Positions 8,170-16,794 of a stretch of DNA of 64,000 bases are shown here, piece after piece; positions within the stretch are counted from its first letter, which is position 1, and every line of letters begins with the position of its first letter. The notes below the pieces were generated by a model. That model had not been told where the DNA came from. It saw nothing but the letters and a program-made list of their open reading frames with translations, and searched no databases. The DNA is taken from positions 1,116,001-1,180,000 of the forward strand of contig CP032931.1 of NCBI GenBank assembly GCA_003666485.1. The letters run 5' to 3'. The position numbers and the translations under genes were made by a program. The stretch comes from Levilactobacillus brevis (GTDB lineage Bacteria; Bacillota; Bacilli; Lactobacillales; Lactobacillaceae).

Positions 8170-8952
8170 TTGCCAGAGAGACTATTAAACCTGACTGCTG
8201 GATTTAATTTTCGAGATTTAGGCGGTTATCAAGGGAGCAATGGCCGAACCGTGAAATGGCGTAAGCTGTGGCGCACTGCCCATCTTGCTAGCCTAACAGC
8301 AGAGGACTCTCAAAAATTGATTGATGCCGGAATTGGTGTTGTCATTGACTTAAGGTCTACGGCGGAAGTGCAACAATTTCCGGATCAGTTAGGATCGCTG
8401 CAGTCAATTCACTTACCAGTTTTTGATAATGATGAGACAGAAAGTGCGGCCTCAGCTGCCGAGTTAGAACGTCTCTTTTCGCGAGAACATCGTGGCGGCT
8501 ACTTGCGAATGATGCGAGTCTATCGCAGGCTAGTAATTTCTCCCCAAGCGCAACAGGCTTATAGTGAATTCTTGCAACTGATTTTAAAATTGGGCGGTCA
8601 ATGTGGCATTATATTTCATTGTTCAGCGGGAAAAGATCGAACGGGAATGGCAGCTGTCTTTTTACTACGAGCTTTAGGCGTAGCACCAGAAACGGTGTTG
8701 GCAGATTATTTACTGACTAATCCGGCCTCTGAGAAGCACATTTCTGATAGGGTAGCCGCTGTACCAATTGGTCCTGGCCGCCAGAACTTTAGACAGTCAG
8801 TTCGTGATTTAGCTTCAGTACATTCGGATTATTATAATCAGGCCATGTGCTTAATTAATTACGAGTATGGGGGAATGTCAGCTTACTTGACAGAAATCTT
8901 GCGCTTCTCATTAGCAGATCAGGCTAAATTGCAGAAATTATATTTGGTATGA
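8170..8952 (+). CDS. Tyrosine/serine phosphatase-like protein
   Basis: A 260-residue member of the bacterial tyrosine phosphatase family (IphP/LipA-like). NFRDLGGYQG lies near the N-terminus and the complete catalytic loop HCSAGKDRTG (CX5R) near residue 154, with a general-acid region around FDNDETES. Such enzymes may act on phosphoproteins or phosphoinositides; the substrate here is unknown. The start is TTG 8170 with GGAGG about 10 bases upstream. It sits within the pdu operon between the OYE gene and pduV and is not a standard pdu gene. Confidence 0.85.
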   Translation: MPERLLNLTAGFNFRDLGGYQGSNGRTVKWRKLWRTAHLASLTAEDSQKLIDAGIGVVIDLRSTAEVQQFPDQLGSLQSIHLPVFDNDETESAASAAELERLFSREHRGGYLRMMRVYRRLVISPQAQQAYSEFLQLILKLGGQCGIIFHCSAGKDRTGMAAVFLLRALGVAPETVLADYLLTNPASEKHISDRVAAVPIGPGRQNFRQSVRDLASVHSDYYNQAMCLINYEYGGMSAYLTEILRFSLADQAKLQKLYLV

Positions 8953-8995
8953 TTTTGTTTTGGGTATGCATGTGTGTAAGATAGGAGGGAGTTTG

Positions 8996-9424
8996 ATGCG
9001 GCGTTCAATGTTTATTGGTGCAATTGGTTGTGGCAAAACAACATTGCTGCAACGCTTAAAGGGTTTAGCAATTCAATATGATAAGACTCAGTCTGTCGAA
9101 TTCTATGAAAATATTGTTGATACACCGGGCGAATATATTGAACATAGACGGATGTACACCAACCTTGCAACAACAGCAATGGATGTAGACTTAGTGGTCA
9201 TGCTACAGAGTGCTACTGATAAGCGGCTCATTTTCCCAGAGGCCTTTAGCACGATGTTTGGCCGACAAGTCATTGGCGTCGTTACAAAGATTGATGTTGC
9301 CGACGACAAGGATGTTTCGTGGGCAGTTCAGCAACTCAAACGGGCTGGTGCACAGAGCGTGTTTGAGGTGTCTGCTCTGAATGGCGATCATACTGAGGAT
9401 CTTCGCCAAGTCATTGATGGCTGA
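8996..9424 (+). CDS. pduV: Small GTPase-like protein PduV (EutP/PduV family)
   Basis: PduV is a Ras-like P-loop protein reported to associate with the outside of the microcompartment and influence its movement. The 142-residue protein has the P-loop IGAIGCGKTTLLQRL, a switch-like DTPGEYIEHR and the guanine-specificity region VVTKID. ATG 8996 follows TAGGAGGGAG; an upstream in-frame start at 8960 would bury this site. It is the last gene of the first pdu segment and has a paralogue at 13283-13732. Confidence 0.92.
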   Translation: MRRSMFIGAIGCGKTTLLQRLKGLAIQYDKTQSVEFYENIVDTPGEYIEHRRMYTNLATTAMDVDLVVMLQSATDKRLIFPEAFSTMFGRQVIGVVTKIDVADDKDVSWAVQQLKRAGAQSVFEVSALNGDHTEDLRQVIDG

Positions 9425-9525
9425 AGTGTTCATTCCTTTTTTTAAATTAAAGTTAAACAACGGATAAAGGGCGAGCGCTAAAATTATGAAATATTAGGTG
9501 TTGCGGCCTTTTTATCTGAAAAGCG

Positions 9526-10176
9526 AATCCACAGTTAGTCATGACGGCGCCTAAAAGTGTTACCGCTTACTCCGGACTGGATGTGTTGACGCATTCGCTG
9601 GAGGCGCTGGTATCCAAGGGTGCGAATACAATCACTGATGCCTTAGCCGAAAAGGGCATTGACGTGATTACCCATGATTTGGTAGACTGCTATAAACATG
9701 GGGATGACGTTGAGAAACGCCAAACGGTTCACGAGATTTCTTGTGGTGCCGGGATGGCGTTCACCAACGCCGGCTTAGGATTCTGCCACGCGATGGCCCA
9801 TCAACTGGGGGCCAACTTCCACGTGCCTCATGGCTTAGCTTGTGCAATGCTGTTGCCACACGTTGTGGCTTACAATGCCAAACACTCTGACTTGGCGTTG
9901 CATAAGTATGCTGCAGCAATTCGCAAAGCCGGGTTGGCTTCCCACGGCTTGAGTGACCGGTTAACGATTCAACGGCTGCTCTCACGGATTCGTCAGATGA
10001 TGATTCAAATGGATTGTCCCCAAACGTTACGAGCCTTCGGTGTTGATGTCAAGGACGCTGAAGCCAAGACTCAAGTTGTCATTGACGACGCCAAGTTAGA
10101 CGCGACGTTCCCTGGCAATCCAGTGATTCCAACTGATGACGACCTAAAGGCCATTTACCGGAAAGTCATTCGGTAA
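9526..10176 (+). pseudogene. pduQ remnant, 5' half missing
   Basis: The reading frame from about NPQLVMTAPKSVTAYSG to the stop aligns with residues ~158-373 of the intact PduQ at 4256-5377, including the histidine metal site (GFCHAMAHQLG, FHVPHG). The NAD-binding half is absent, there is no ribosome site before the ATG at 9541, and homology begins abruptly near 9526. Without the nucleotide-binding domain it cannot be an active alcohol dehydrogenase. Bases 9425-9525 before it show no gene. Base usage is more GC-rich than in the intact copy, so it is an old or foreign paralogue rather than a recent duplication. Confidence 0.9.
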
Positions 10177-10206
10177 ATATTCTGGAGATAGAAGGAAAGA
10201 TGACGT

Positions 10207-11388
10207 ATGCCAAAAATTTTATCTGTTAATGCGGGGAGTTCCTCGTTGAAATTCAAACTGTACGCCATGCCAGCAGAAGATGTTGTGATCAGTGGTTTGG
10301 TTGACCGAATTGGCCATTCCGATTGTATCTTTACTTATGATTATCAGGGCGCAAAACATAAATCGGTTCAAGCGGTCCAGAATCATACGGAAGCGGTCCA
10401 ACTGGTCACGGACGCCTTGCTCGACAGTGGTGCAATCCAAGACAAGTCAGAAATCGTGGGGATTGGTCACCGGGTCGCACATGGTGGGCGAGACTACACG
10501 CAGTCAACTGAGATCACACCAGTGGTCCAACAGAAGATTGCGGACCTCGCGGACATGTCCCCCTTACACAATCCGGTTAACTTACTGGGAATTGAGGCGT
10601 TCGAGAAGCTCCTACCAGACGCACGAGAAGTGGCTGTCTTTGACACGTCCTTCCACAGCACGATTCCGTCCAAGGCATATATGTATGCGCTACCATTTGA
10701 ATACTACGAAAAATATGGTATTCGGCGGTACGGATTTCACGGGCAATCTCACCAATACATTTACAGTGAAGTCAATCGGCGCTACGATCAGGACTTTTCT
10801 CGGAAAATCATTTCCTGCCACTTGGGGAATGGTGCCAGCGTTTGTGCCATCAAGGACGGGAAGTCTGTGAATACGTCGATGGGGTTTACGCCGTTGGCTG
10901 GTCTGGTCATGGGGACGCGTTCAGGAGATGTTGATCCCAACATCCTGCCGTTCCTAGCAGAGAAAGAAGATCTCAGTGCCGCTGACATTCGCCAAGTTTT
11001 GAACCACAAATCTGGGTTGTTAGGCCTCTCGGGCGTTTCCAACGACGTGCGGGATGTGCTTAAGGCCGAAGCGGATGGCAACAAGCGGGCTGAGCTGGCC
11101 TTACAAGTGTACGTCCATCAGATTCAAACCTACATCGCCGCGTACACGGCTGATCTGGGTGGCTTACAGACGCTGGTCTTCACGGCCGGTGTCGGTGAAC
11201 ATTCAGCGCCAATTCGTGAACGGGTCTGCGCTGACCTGGAATACCTGGGTGTGAAGATCGATGCGGATGCGAATCGGGATAATGATCTTGATATTTCTGC
11301 GGCCGATAGTCGTGTGAAGGTCTTGGTCATTCCAACGAATGAAGAATTAGTCATTGCACGGGAAACAGAGAAAGTTGTAGATAGTTAG
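10207..11388 (+). CDS. ackA: Acetate/propionate kinase, second copy
   Basis: Full-length 393-residue acetokinase: [16 protein letters not shown] start, GIGHRVAHGG near 95, RRYGFHGQSHQY near 175 and FTAGVGEHS near 323. It is clearly homologous to the kinase at 5531-6712 but diverged throughout and uses more G/C in third positions. AGAAGGAAAG lies before ATG 10207. It follows the broken pduQ after 30 bases, the same gene order as the intact operon, so it was probably the pduW of a second pdu operon and may now serve as a general acetate kinase. Confidence 0.93.
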   Translation: MPKILSVNAGSSSLKFKLYAMPAEDVVISGLVDRIGHSDCIFTYDYQGAKHKSVQAVQNHTEAVQLVTDALLDSGAIQDKSEIVGIGHRVAHGGRDYTQSTEITPVVQQKIADLADMSPLHNPVNLLGIEAFEKLLPDAREVAVFDTSFHSTIPSKAYMYALPFEYYEKYGIRRYGFHGQSHQYIYSEVNRRYDQDFSRKIISCHLGNGASVCAIKDGKSVNTSMGFTPLAGLVMGTRSGDVDPNILPFLAEKEDLSAADIRQVLNHKSGLLGLSGVSNDVRDVLKAEADGNKRAELALQVYVHQIQTYIAAYTADLGGLQTLVFTAGVGEHSAPIRERVCADLEYLGVKIDADANRDNDLDISAADSRVKVLVIPTNEELVIARETEKVVDS

Positions 11389-11548
11389 GGAAAAATGGAG
11401 TAGTGGAAATACTGACGCAACGAACATTGTCATTCTACTTAATATCAGACTTGGCATAAACAAGTCCTGATGACTAGGTATTTTTGCGCCTAAGTCGGTG
11501 AATATTTCTTATCAAACGGTTAGGAACGTTAAAGAAGGTGTGAGAAAT

Positions 11549-12376
11549 TTGAAACGAATTGGATTATTAGCAGGTAGTCTGCGAGCAGAGTCTTATGCGC
11601 GGAAAGTGGCGCGTAATCTGGGGTTGTTGGTGCCCAACACGGTCCTGGCGGAGCCTATCTCGATTGCGCACCTCCCCTTGCTCCATGACCATTTGAGTCG
11701 CCGCGAACAGGACGCTTGTCAGGCATTTAAAGAGCAGGTTCAGCGGATGGATGCATTTTGTATCGTCACGCCGGAGATCAATCGGGGAATTCCAGGGTGT
11801 TTGAAAAATGCTTTGGACATTGCCTCGGTCTCTTACCAAGGAAGCCTGTGGGAACATAAGCCGGTGTTGATTGCCTCAGTTTCAACTGGCAAGTTAGGCG
11901 GCCTGAGTGCCAGCCAACAGTTAAAGCAGTTAGCGTTGGTCCTAGGCATGCAGCCCGTGCAACCCACTGAGATTTACATCAGTGATGTGCGTCGGTTATT
12001 TGCGGACCATGAGGTGCTGACGGATGACTCGGTACTGCCGTTCTTGAAATTAGCGGTGGATAATCTGATTGCCGCAATGCCGGGTGAAACGCCAACGTCG
12101 ACGCTGACCTTTCAGATTGGGACAGACAAGATTCGCCTGTTGCAACAAGAAAAGCAGGTTGGCCAAGCGACGTTCCAGTGGAGCACCGGTTCGCTGGTTA
12201 TTTCAAGCATTACGATTGAACCTGAGTTCGAACACCGGGGATTAGCAGGGCAGTTGATGCTGAAGTTGATCATGATTGCTCGGTTATTTAATTTGGGTAT
12301 TGTTGCGAAGTGTTCGTACTCACAAGCATTCTTTAAGCAACATCCAGCCTTGGGAAAGGCGCTGCGTCTGCAGTAA
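11549..12376 (+). CDS. NADPH-dependent FMN reductase fused to a GNAT-like domain
   Basis: Two domains are visible. Residues 1-~180 are a flavodoxin-like NADPH:FMN reductase (RIGLLAGSLRAESYARK at the start, FCIVTPEINRGIPG in the middle, VSTGKLGG later). Residues ~185-275 resemble the small YidJ/YjdJ-type GNAT domain (EPEFEHRGLAGQLMLKL, then CSYSQAFF). TTG 11549 with GAAGG about 11 bases upstream gives the usual family start; the frame is open upstream to 11498 but without a ribosome site. A 160-base gap separates it from ackA. The role next to pdu genes is unknown. Confidence 0.8.
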   Translation: MKRIGLLAGSLRAESYARKVARNLGLLVPNTVLAEPISIAHLPLLHDHLSRREQDACQAFKEQVQRMDAFCIVTPEINRGIPGCLKNALDIASVSYQGSLWEHKPVLIASVSTGKLGGLSASQQLKQLALVLGMQPVQPTEIYISDVRRLFADHEVLTDDSVLPFLKLAVDNLIAAMPGETPTSTLTFQIGTDKIRLLQQEKQVGQATFQWSTGSLVISSITIEPEFEHRGLAGQLMLKLIMIARLFNLGIVAKCSYSQAFFKQHPALGKALRLQ

Positions 12377-12408
12377 TTTAGCGAAATTTTGATAGTGAGG
12401 TGGCAGGT

Positions 12409-13260
12409 GTGCTAACGAAAGAACCGAACTTATTAGAAACAGCCAATCAGCAGTTAAGCCAGTTTGCAGAAATTGTTAACGGTGATCACGCGACTCGGGC
12501 AGTAACAGCAGAAGATACGCTGCGCGTGGGTATTGATCTGGGGACCTCGTCAATTGTGATGGTAGTGTTAGACCAAGACGATAACGTTATCTATGGTAAT
12601 TTTGAATATGATCACGCCGTTCGCGATGGTCTGGTGGTAAACTTCATGGATTCCGTCAGGATCTTGACGCGACTCAAGCAACAAGCAGAGGACGTCTTGG
12701 GCCAGCCACTGACCACGGCTTGTGGGGCTATCCCGCCTGGTACGGGGGATGGTAGCGCTAAAATTGTGACGAATGTCATTGAGTCTGCTGGCTTTGAGTG
12801 TCGCGCAGTGGTTGATGAACCGACTGCGGCGGCAAAGTTTTTACGCCTAAAAGATGGTACCGTCGTTGATATTGGTGGTGGGACCACCGGTATTAGTATC
12901 TTTAAGCGCAAGCGACTGGTTTACGTGACGGATGAGGCTACCGGTGGGGCGCAAATGACCATGGTGTTATCAGGCCGCAATCATTGGTCCATGGATGAAG
13001 CCGAGAAGGTCAAACGAGACGTTTCGCGTGAGACCGAAGTCTTTGCAACGATTCGACCAGTCGTTGAGAAGATGGCGGCAATTACCAGTTCAGCCACGAA
13101 TGGCCGGCCGCAACAGCCAGTCATTGTTGTGGGTGGGGCCATTAACTTTAAGGATTTCGTCAAGATGTTTAGTAAGGCGTTGGGGACGACGGCCGTGAAG
13201 CCTGAATTTCCACAATTTGTGACGCCGATTGGCATTGCGATGTACGATCGAGATAACTGA
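12409..13260 (+). CDS. eutJ: EutJ-like actin/Hsp70-fold ATPase
   Basis: EutJ is a putative chaperone of the Hsp70/actin ATPase superfamily found in ethanolamine and some propanediol microcompartment operons. Visible are the phosphate-1 loop VGIDLGTSSIVMVVLD near residue 42, DEPTAAAKF near 140, the phosphate-2 loop VVDIGGGTTGISIF near 153 and the adenosine motif VIVVGGAINF near 240. GTG 12409 is chosen because GAGG (12397-12400) is 8 bases upstream; GTG 12400 overlaps that site. No eut genes accompany it. It is followed by a second pduV after 22 bases. Confidence 0.88.
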   Translation: MLTKEPNLLETANQQLSQFAEIVNGDHATRAVTAEDTLRVGIDLGTSSIVMVVLDQDDNVIYGNFEYDHAVRDGLVVNFMDSVRILTRLKQQAEDVLGQPLTTACGAIPPGTGDGSAKIVTNVIESAGFECRAVVDEPTAAAKFLRLKDGTVVDIGGGTTGISIFKRKRLVYVTDEATGGAQMTMVLSGRNHWSMDEAEKVKRDVSRETEVFATIRPVVEKMAAITSSATNGRPQQPVIVVGGAINFKDFVKMFSKALGTTAVKPEFPQFVTPIGIAMYDRDN

Positions 13261-13282
13261 AGGTGAAGGGACGCTGAGTGCA

Positions 13283-13732
13283 ATGAGAAAGGCGATGTTT
13301 GTGGGCGCAGTTGGGTGTGGCAAGACCACGCTGATTCAGCGGCTGCATCATGAAACGATTAGTTATGACAAGACACAGGCCGTTGAATTTCGTGGGGGGA
13401 TTATCGACACCCCGGGAGAATTCGTGGAGCACCGCTACCTGTATCCCTCGTTGATGACGCTGTCAGTGGGGGCCAAAGTCATTGTGGCCATTCAAAGTGC
13501 GCTTGATCAGCGAGCTGTCTTTCCGCCGGCCTTTACGACCATGTTTCCGGTCGAGACCATTGGCGTGATTTCAAAGGTCGATGCGGCCAGTTCCGAGCAA
13601 ATTACATACGCCGAGGACCGATTGAAAAACGCTGGTGTGAAGCAAATCTATCAGTTGTCCTCGGTGACAGGGACTGGCGTTACCGATTTTGAAAAAGTAC
13701 TGAATCAATTAACAACGGTTGTCAATGCGTGA
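13283..13732 (+). CDS. pduV: PduV/EutP-like GTPase, second copy
   Basis: 149-residue P-loop protein with VGAVGCGKTTLIQRL, DTPGEFVEHRYLY and GVISKVDA. It aligns end to end with PduV at 8996-9424 but is clearly diverged. ATG 13283 sits behind AAGGTGAAGGG with moderate spacing; the in-frame extension to 13229 overlaps eutJ and is unlikely. It ends the second pdu tail and is followed by a repeat-rich gap. Confidence 0.88.
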   Translation: MRKAMFVGAVGCGKTTLIQRLHHETISYDKTQAVEFRGGIIDTPGEFVEHRYLYPSLMTLSVGAKVIVAIQSALDQRAVFPPAFTTMFPVETIGVISKVDAASSEQITYAEDRLKNAGVKQIYQLSSVTGTGVTDFEKVLNQLTTVVNA

Positions 13733-13751
13733 TGGGGTTTGGTGATTAAAG

Positions 13752-14075
13752 ATTGCAAGTACAAAGACACCTGCTAAGATTCGGACGGAGAGTAAAGTCA
13801 TTAAACTAGTCCACGTTCATCACCTGCGGCTGTCAGAGATTTGGGGGCTGGCCGCCTCCCGTCCGCCAAATATGAGCCGGAACGCGGTGGGCGGCGGGAC
13901 GAGCCAAAGGGCGGTCTCGTCTCCGCGACTTTGAGCCGAAGAACGCGTCTCAAAGTCGCCAGTTCTCTAAACGGCATGAACCGCGCCGCTAAGGGAACTC
14001 CCACGGCTGAGCTCATATTTGGCGAACGGTAAGGCGGCCAGCACGGACCACATGACGTTCAGAGACCAATTTTGC
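13752..14075. repeat. Intergenic palindromic repeat family, member 1 (inverted interior)
   Basis: The gap 13733-14228 has no gene but a complex repeat. Near-identical 30/31-base inverted repeats (13847-13876 and 14012-14042, core CGCCAAATATGAG) bracket a GC-rich interior. Flanking blocks (TTGCAAGTACAAA at 13752 and CTGCGGCTGTCAGAGAT at 13824) recur at 44235 onward in the same orientation, whereas the interior matches members 2 and 3 only in reverse complement. Open frames inside it are not genes. Confidence 0.8.
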
Positions 14076-14228
14076 CGTACTGTCAAACTTGCAGCCTTTG
14101 GTTAAATGAATAACGGTTAACAGGCATTTTGCTGAGATATTTTGGCAAAATGTTTTTTTCTGCCCAATTTGCCCGCAAAATAGGGTACGCTAGAAGGAAT
14201 CAAGTTAAAATGAGACGGAGGTCTAGCC

Positions 14229-15425
14229 ATGACAAAATACCGGTGGCAAGCCAGTGCCCTAGTGCTGGTAGCGTTTATGTTGGGGTGTAATGAATTTATG
14301 GTAGTGGGTGTGATTTCTGATATTGCGCGTTCCTTGCGAGTGACGGTGGCAACGGCGGGGTATTTGGTGACCATCTTTGCCATCGTTTATGCCGTCAGTA
14401 CACCACTGATCACGGTTCTAGCCAATCGGTTCAGCCGCTACAAGACCCTCATGACGCTGCTGGTAATTTTTTTGATTGGCAATACCTGGAGTGGGTTTGC
14501 CACGAGCTACGGTTGGTTCTTGGTTTCACGAATGCTGACGGCTGCGGTGGCTGGCGCGATTGAATCGCTGATTATTTTATTTGCCAATGACATTGCACCG
14601 CGCAACAAACGGGCCATGTTAATCTCCTGGCTGGCGGCCGGATTTAGCATTGCCTCGGTCGTCGGGGTACCGATTGGGACGGCCATCAGTACGGCTACCA
14701 GTTGGCACGTGGCCTTTCATTTGATCTCCGTGCTCAGCTTGTTGACCTGCATCGTGATGGCGCTGCTACTGCCCCGTGACTTGCCACAGACGCCCGGCGG
14801 TATCAAGGACCAATTGGTATTGTTGACCGACAAACGAATTTACTTGGGGGCCGTGTTGATTCTCTTTTCCGCGGCTGCGCTGTACGCTTATTACACGTAC
14901 ATTCGGCCGTTGCTGACCACCGGACTGGGATTCAGTACCACCGCACTGAACTGGTTACTGTTTGTGCTGGGCATCATGAGTATCTTTGGCAATCGCCTGT
15001 CCGGGTCGGTAGCGGAGCGAAGCGGGCTGAAAACCATGCCACGGTTCTACGTGGTCGACATCCTTCTCTTACTGTTACTGCCAGTCGCCTTACGTACGCA
15101 AGTGACCGGGTTCGGTCTCCTGCTGGTATTGACGCTGATCATCTCCGTGGTGAATTCGCCAATTCAGATTCACTTCCTAGATGTGGCCGAGGCCGACTAT
15201 CCTCAGGCGACTTTACTGGCCTCGTCGTTAAACGCCATCTTCTTTAACATTGGTATTTCCGTGGGGTCGGCCACGGCATCACTGGTTCTGACACACGCGG
15301 GACTCAAACAGTTGGGACTGGGTGGCGCCGCCTTTGCCGGGCTATCCCTGATTGTGGCCATCGTGTTAAACCGGGTGATTGCGCACCATCAAGCAACTGA
15401 GATTTCCCGGCCAACTGAATCGTGA
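14229..15425 (+). CDS. MFS transporter (DHA1-type exporter)
   Basis: A 398-residue integral membrane protein with about 12 hydrophobic segments and a conserved MLGCNEFMVVGVISDIA first helix, resembling the sugar-efflux/arabinose-export (AraJ-like) and drug-export branch of the major facilitator superfamily. A loop NRFSRYKTL after TM2-3 corresponds to the MFS motif A region. GACGGAGG lies 7-8 bases before ATG 14229. It is followed after 86 bases by a close paralogue. Substrate unknown. Confidence 0.88.
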   Translation: MTKYRWQASALVLVAFMLGCNEFMVVGVISDIARSLRVTVATAGYLVTIFAIVYAVSTPLITVLANRFSRYKTLMTLLVIFLIGNTWSGFATSYGWFLVSRMLTAAVAGAIESLIILFANDIAPRNKRAMLISWLAAGFSIASVVGVPIGTAISTATSWHVAFHLISVLSLLTCIVMALLLPRDLPQTPGGIKDQLVLLTDKRIYLGAVLILFSAAALYAYYTYIRPLLTTGLGFSTTALNWLLFVLGIMSIFGNRLSGSVAERSGLKTMPRFYVVDILLLLLLPVALRTQVTGFGLLLVLTLIISVVNSPIQIHFLDVAEADYPQATLLASSLNAIFFNIGISVGSATASLVLTHAGLKQLGLGGAAFAGLSLIVAIVLNRVIAHHQATEISRPTES

Positions 15426-15511
15426 AATCAGTGAGTCGTTTGGCTAAATATTTACCGTGAGATAGTGTAATCTGATAACTAGAAATCTATGAAAAACAGA
15501 GGGAACCGTTT

Positions 15512-16690
15512 ATGAACAAGTATCGTTGGCAAGCCATTGTGTTTGTCCTAGTGGCATTTATGTTGGGCTGTAATGAATTTATCGTGGTCGGGGTGCTCTC
15601 CGACATTGCCCAGGAATTTCGGGTCCCCGTGGCCACGGTCGGGTATTTGGTGACCATCTTTGCCACCGTCTATGCCGTGAGCACGCCGTTTATTACCATT
15701 TTGACCAACCGGTTCAGCCGGTACAAAACGTTGATGACGTTGATGGGCATCTTCTTGGTCGGCAACACGCTCAGTGGGTTGGCCATGAGCTTTCCGATTT
15801 TGCTGGTGTCGCGGATCATCACGGCCGTGGTGGCAGGGGCAATTATTTCCTTGATCATGACCTTTGCCAGCACCATTGCGCCACGAGAAAAGCGGGCCAG
15901 CCTGGTGTCTTGGATCTTCGCCGGTTTCAGTATCGCCTCCGTCTTCGGGGTGCCGATTGGCACGGCCATCAGTACCAGTTACAGCTGGCATGACGCCTTT
16001 TACCTGATCTCTATCATCAGTGCCATCACGTGCGTCCTGTTGGGCTGGTTGCTACCACGTCAGGTGGAACAGGTCCAAGGCAGCGTGAAGAATCAATTGG
16101 TCCTGCTGAAAGACCGCCGCGTGGTGGTGGGCATCGTACTCGTCTTGTTCACGGCGGCCACCATGTATGCGTACTACACCTACATTCGGCCGCTACTGAC
16201 CACGGCGCTAGGCTTCAGTACGACCAGTCTAAATTGGCTTTTGTTCTTGATTGGAATCATGAGCATCCTCAGCAACCGTTTCTCCGGTATGCTAGCTGAA
16301 CGCAACGGCCTGCGGGTCATGCCGCGTTTCTATGTGGCCGATGTGATTCTGCTGGCATTACTGCCATGGGGACTGTCCAGCAAGGTTTGGGGGCTGGGGA
16401 TATTGCTAATTTTGAGCTTGATCGTGACGATTTTAAATTCACCGATTCAGATTCATTTCCTCAACATCGCCGAGCAGGATTATCCGCAATCCACGGTGCT
16501 GGCGTCTTCATTAAACTCAATCTTCTTTAACTTCGGCATCTCCTTGGGGTCCGCCACGGCTTCGGGGATGCTGGGCGTGGTTGGCCTCAAGCACATCAGT
16601 TGGGGCGCCGCCGTCTATGCCGCCATTTCGCTGGGGTTAGCCATAACCTTGAACCACGTCATCCGCCAACATCAACGGGTGAACGGGTAG
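15512..16690 (+). CDS. MFS transporter, tandem paralogue
   Basis: A 392-residue 12-helix MFS protein closely similar to its upstream neighbour along the whole length (shared MLGCNEFI, NRFSRYKTLMTL, YAYYTYIRPLLTT and NSPIQIHFL segments). The pair arose by tandem duplication. AGAGGGAA precedes ATG 15512. Whether the two form a heteromer or have separate substrates cannot be told. Confidence 0.88.
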   Translation: MNKYRWQAIVFVLVAFMLGCNEFIVVGVLSDIAQEFRVPVATVGYLVTIFATVYAVSTPFITILTNRFSRYKTLMTLMGIFLVGNTLSGLAMSFPILLVSRIITAVVAGAIISLIMTFASTIAPREKRASLVSWIFAGFSIASVFGVPIGTAISTSYSWHDAFYLISIISAITCVLLGWLLPRQVEQVQGSVKNQLVLLKDRRVVVGIVLVLFTAATMYAYYTYIRPLLTTALGFSTTSLNWLLFLIGIMSILSNRFSGMLAERNGLRVMPRFYVADVILLALLPWGLSSKVWGLGILLILSLIVTILNSPIQIHFLNIAEQDYPQSTVLASSLNSIFFNFGISLGSATASGMLGVVGLKHISWGAAVYAAISLGLAITLNHVIRQHQRVNG

Positions 16691-16794
16691 TTTGGCTTGA
16701 GCTGGCCGCCTAATGAAACCATTAGATTTTGGTCGGGTGGCAAGCTAACCACGAAAAATCGTAAATCCAGATGCCTCCGTCAGCCAACAGTTCC

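Noticed and set aside
9541-10176. A separate 211-residue alcohol dehydrogenase gene starting at ATG 9541
   Set aside because: The frame aligns only with the C-terminal half of PduQ, similarity continues a few codons before the ATG, and no ribosome site is present; treated as a truncated pseudogene.
11439-11466. GACTTG-GCATAAA-CAAGTC dyad before the flavin reductase fusion gene as an operator
   Set aside because: Six-base arms with a 7-base loop are too weak to call on their own, there is no second copy nearby, and no recognised regulator motif matches.
13841-14032. 63-codon frame and its antisense inside the repeat at 13.8-14.0 kb
   Set aside because: It lies wholly within the palindromic repeat, has no ribosome site, and its reading follows the stem sequence.
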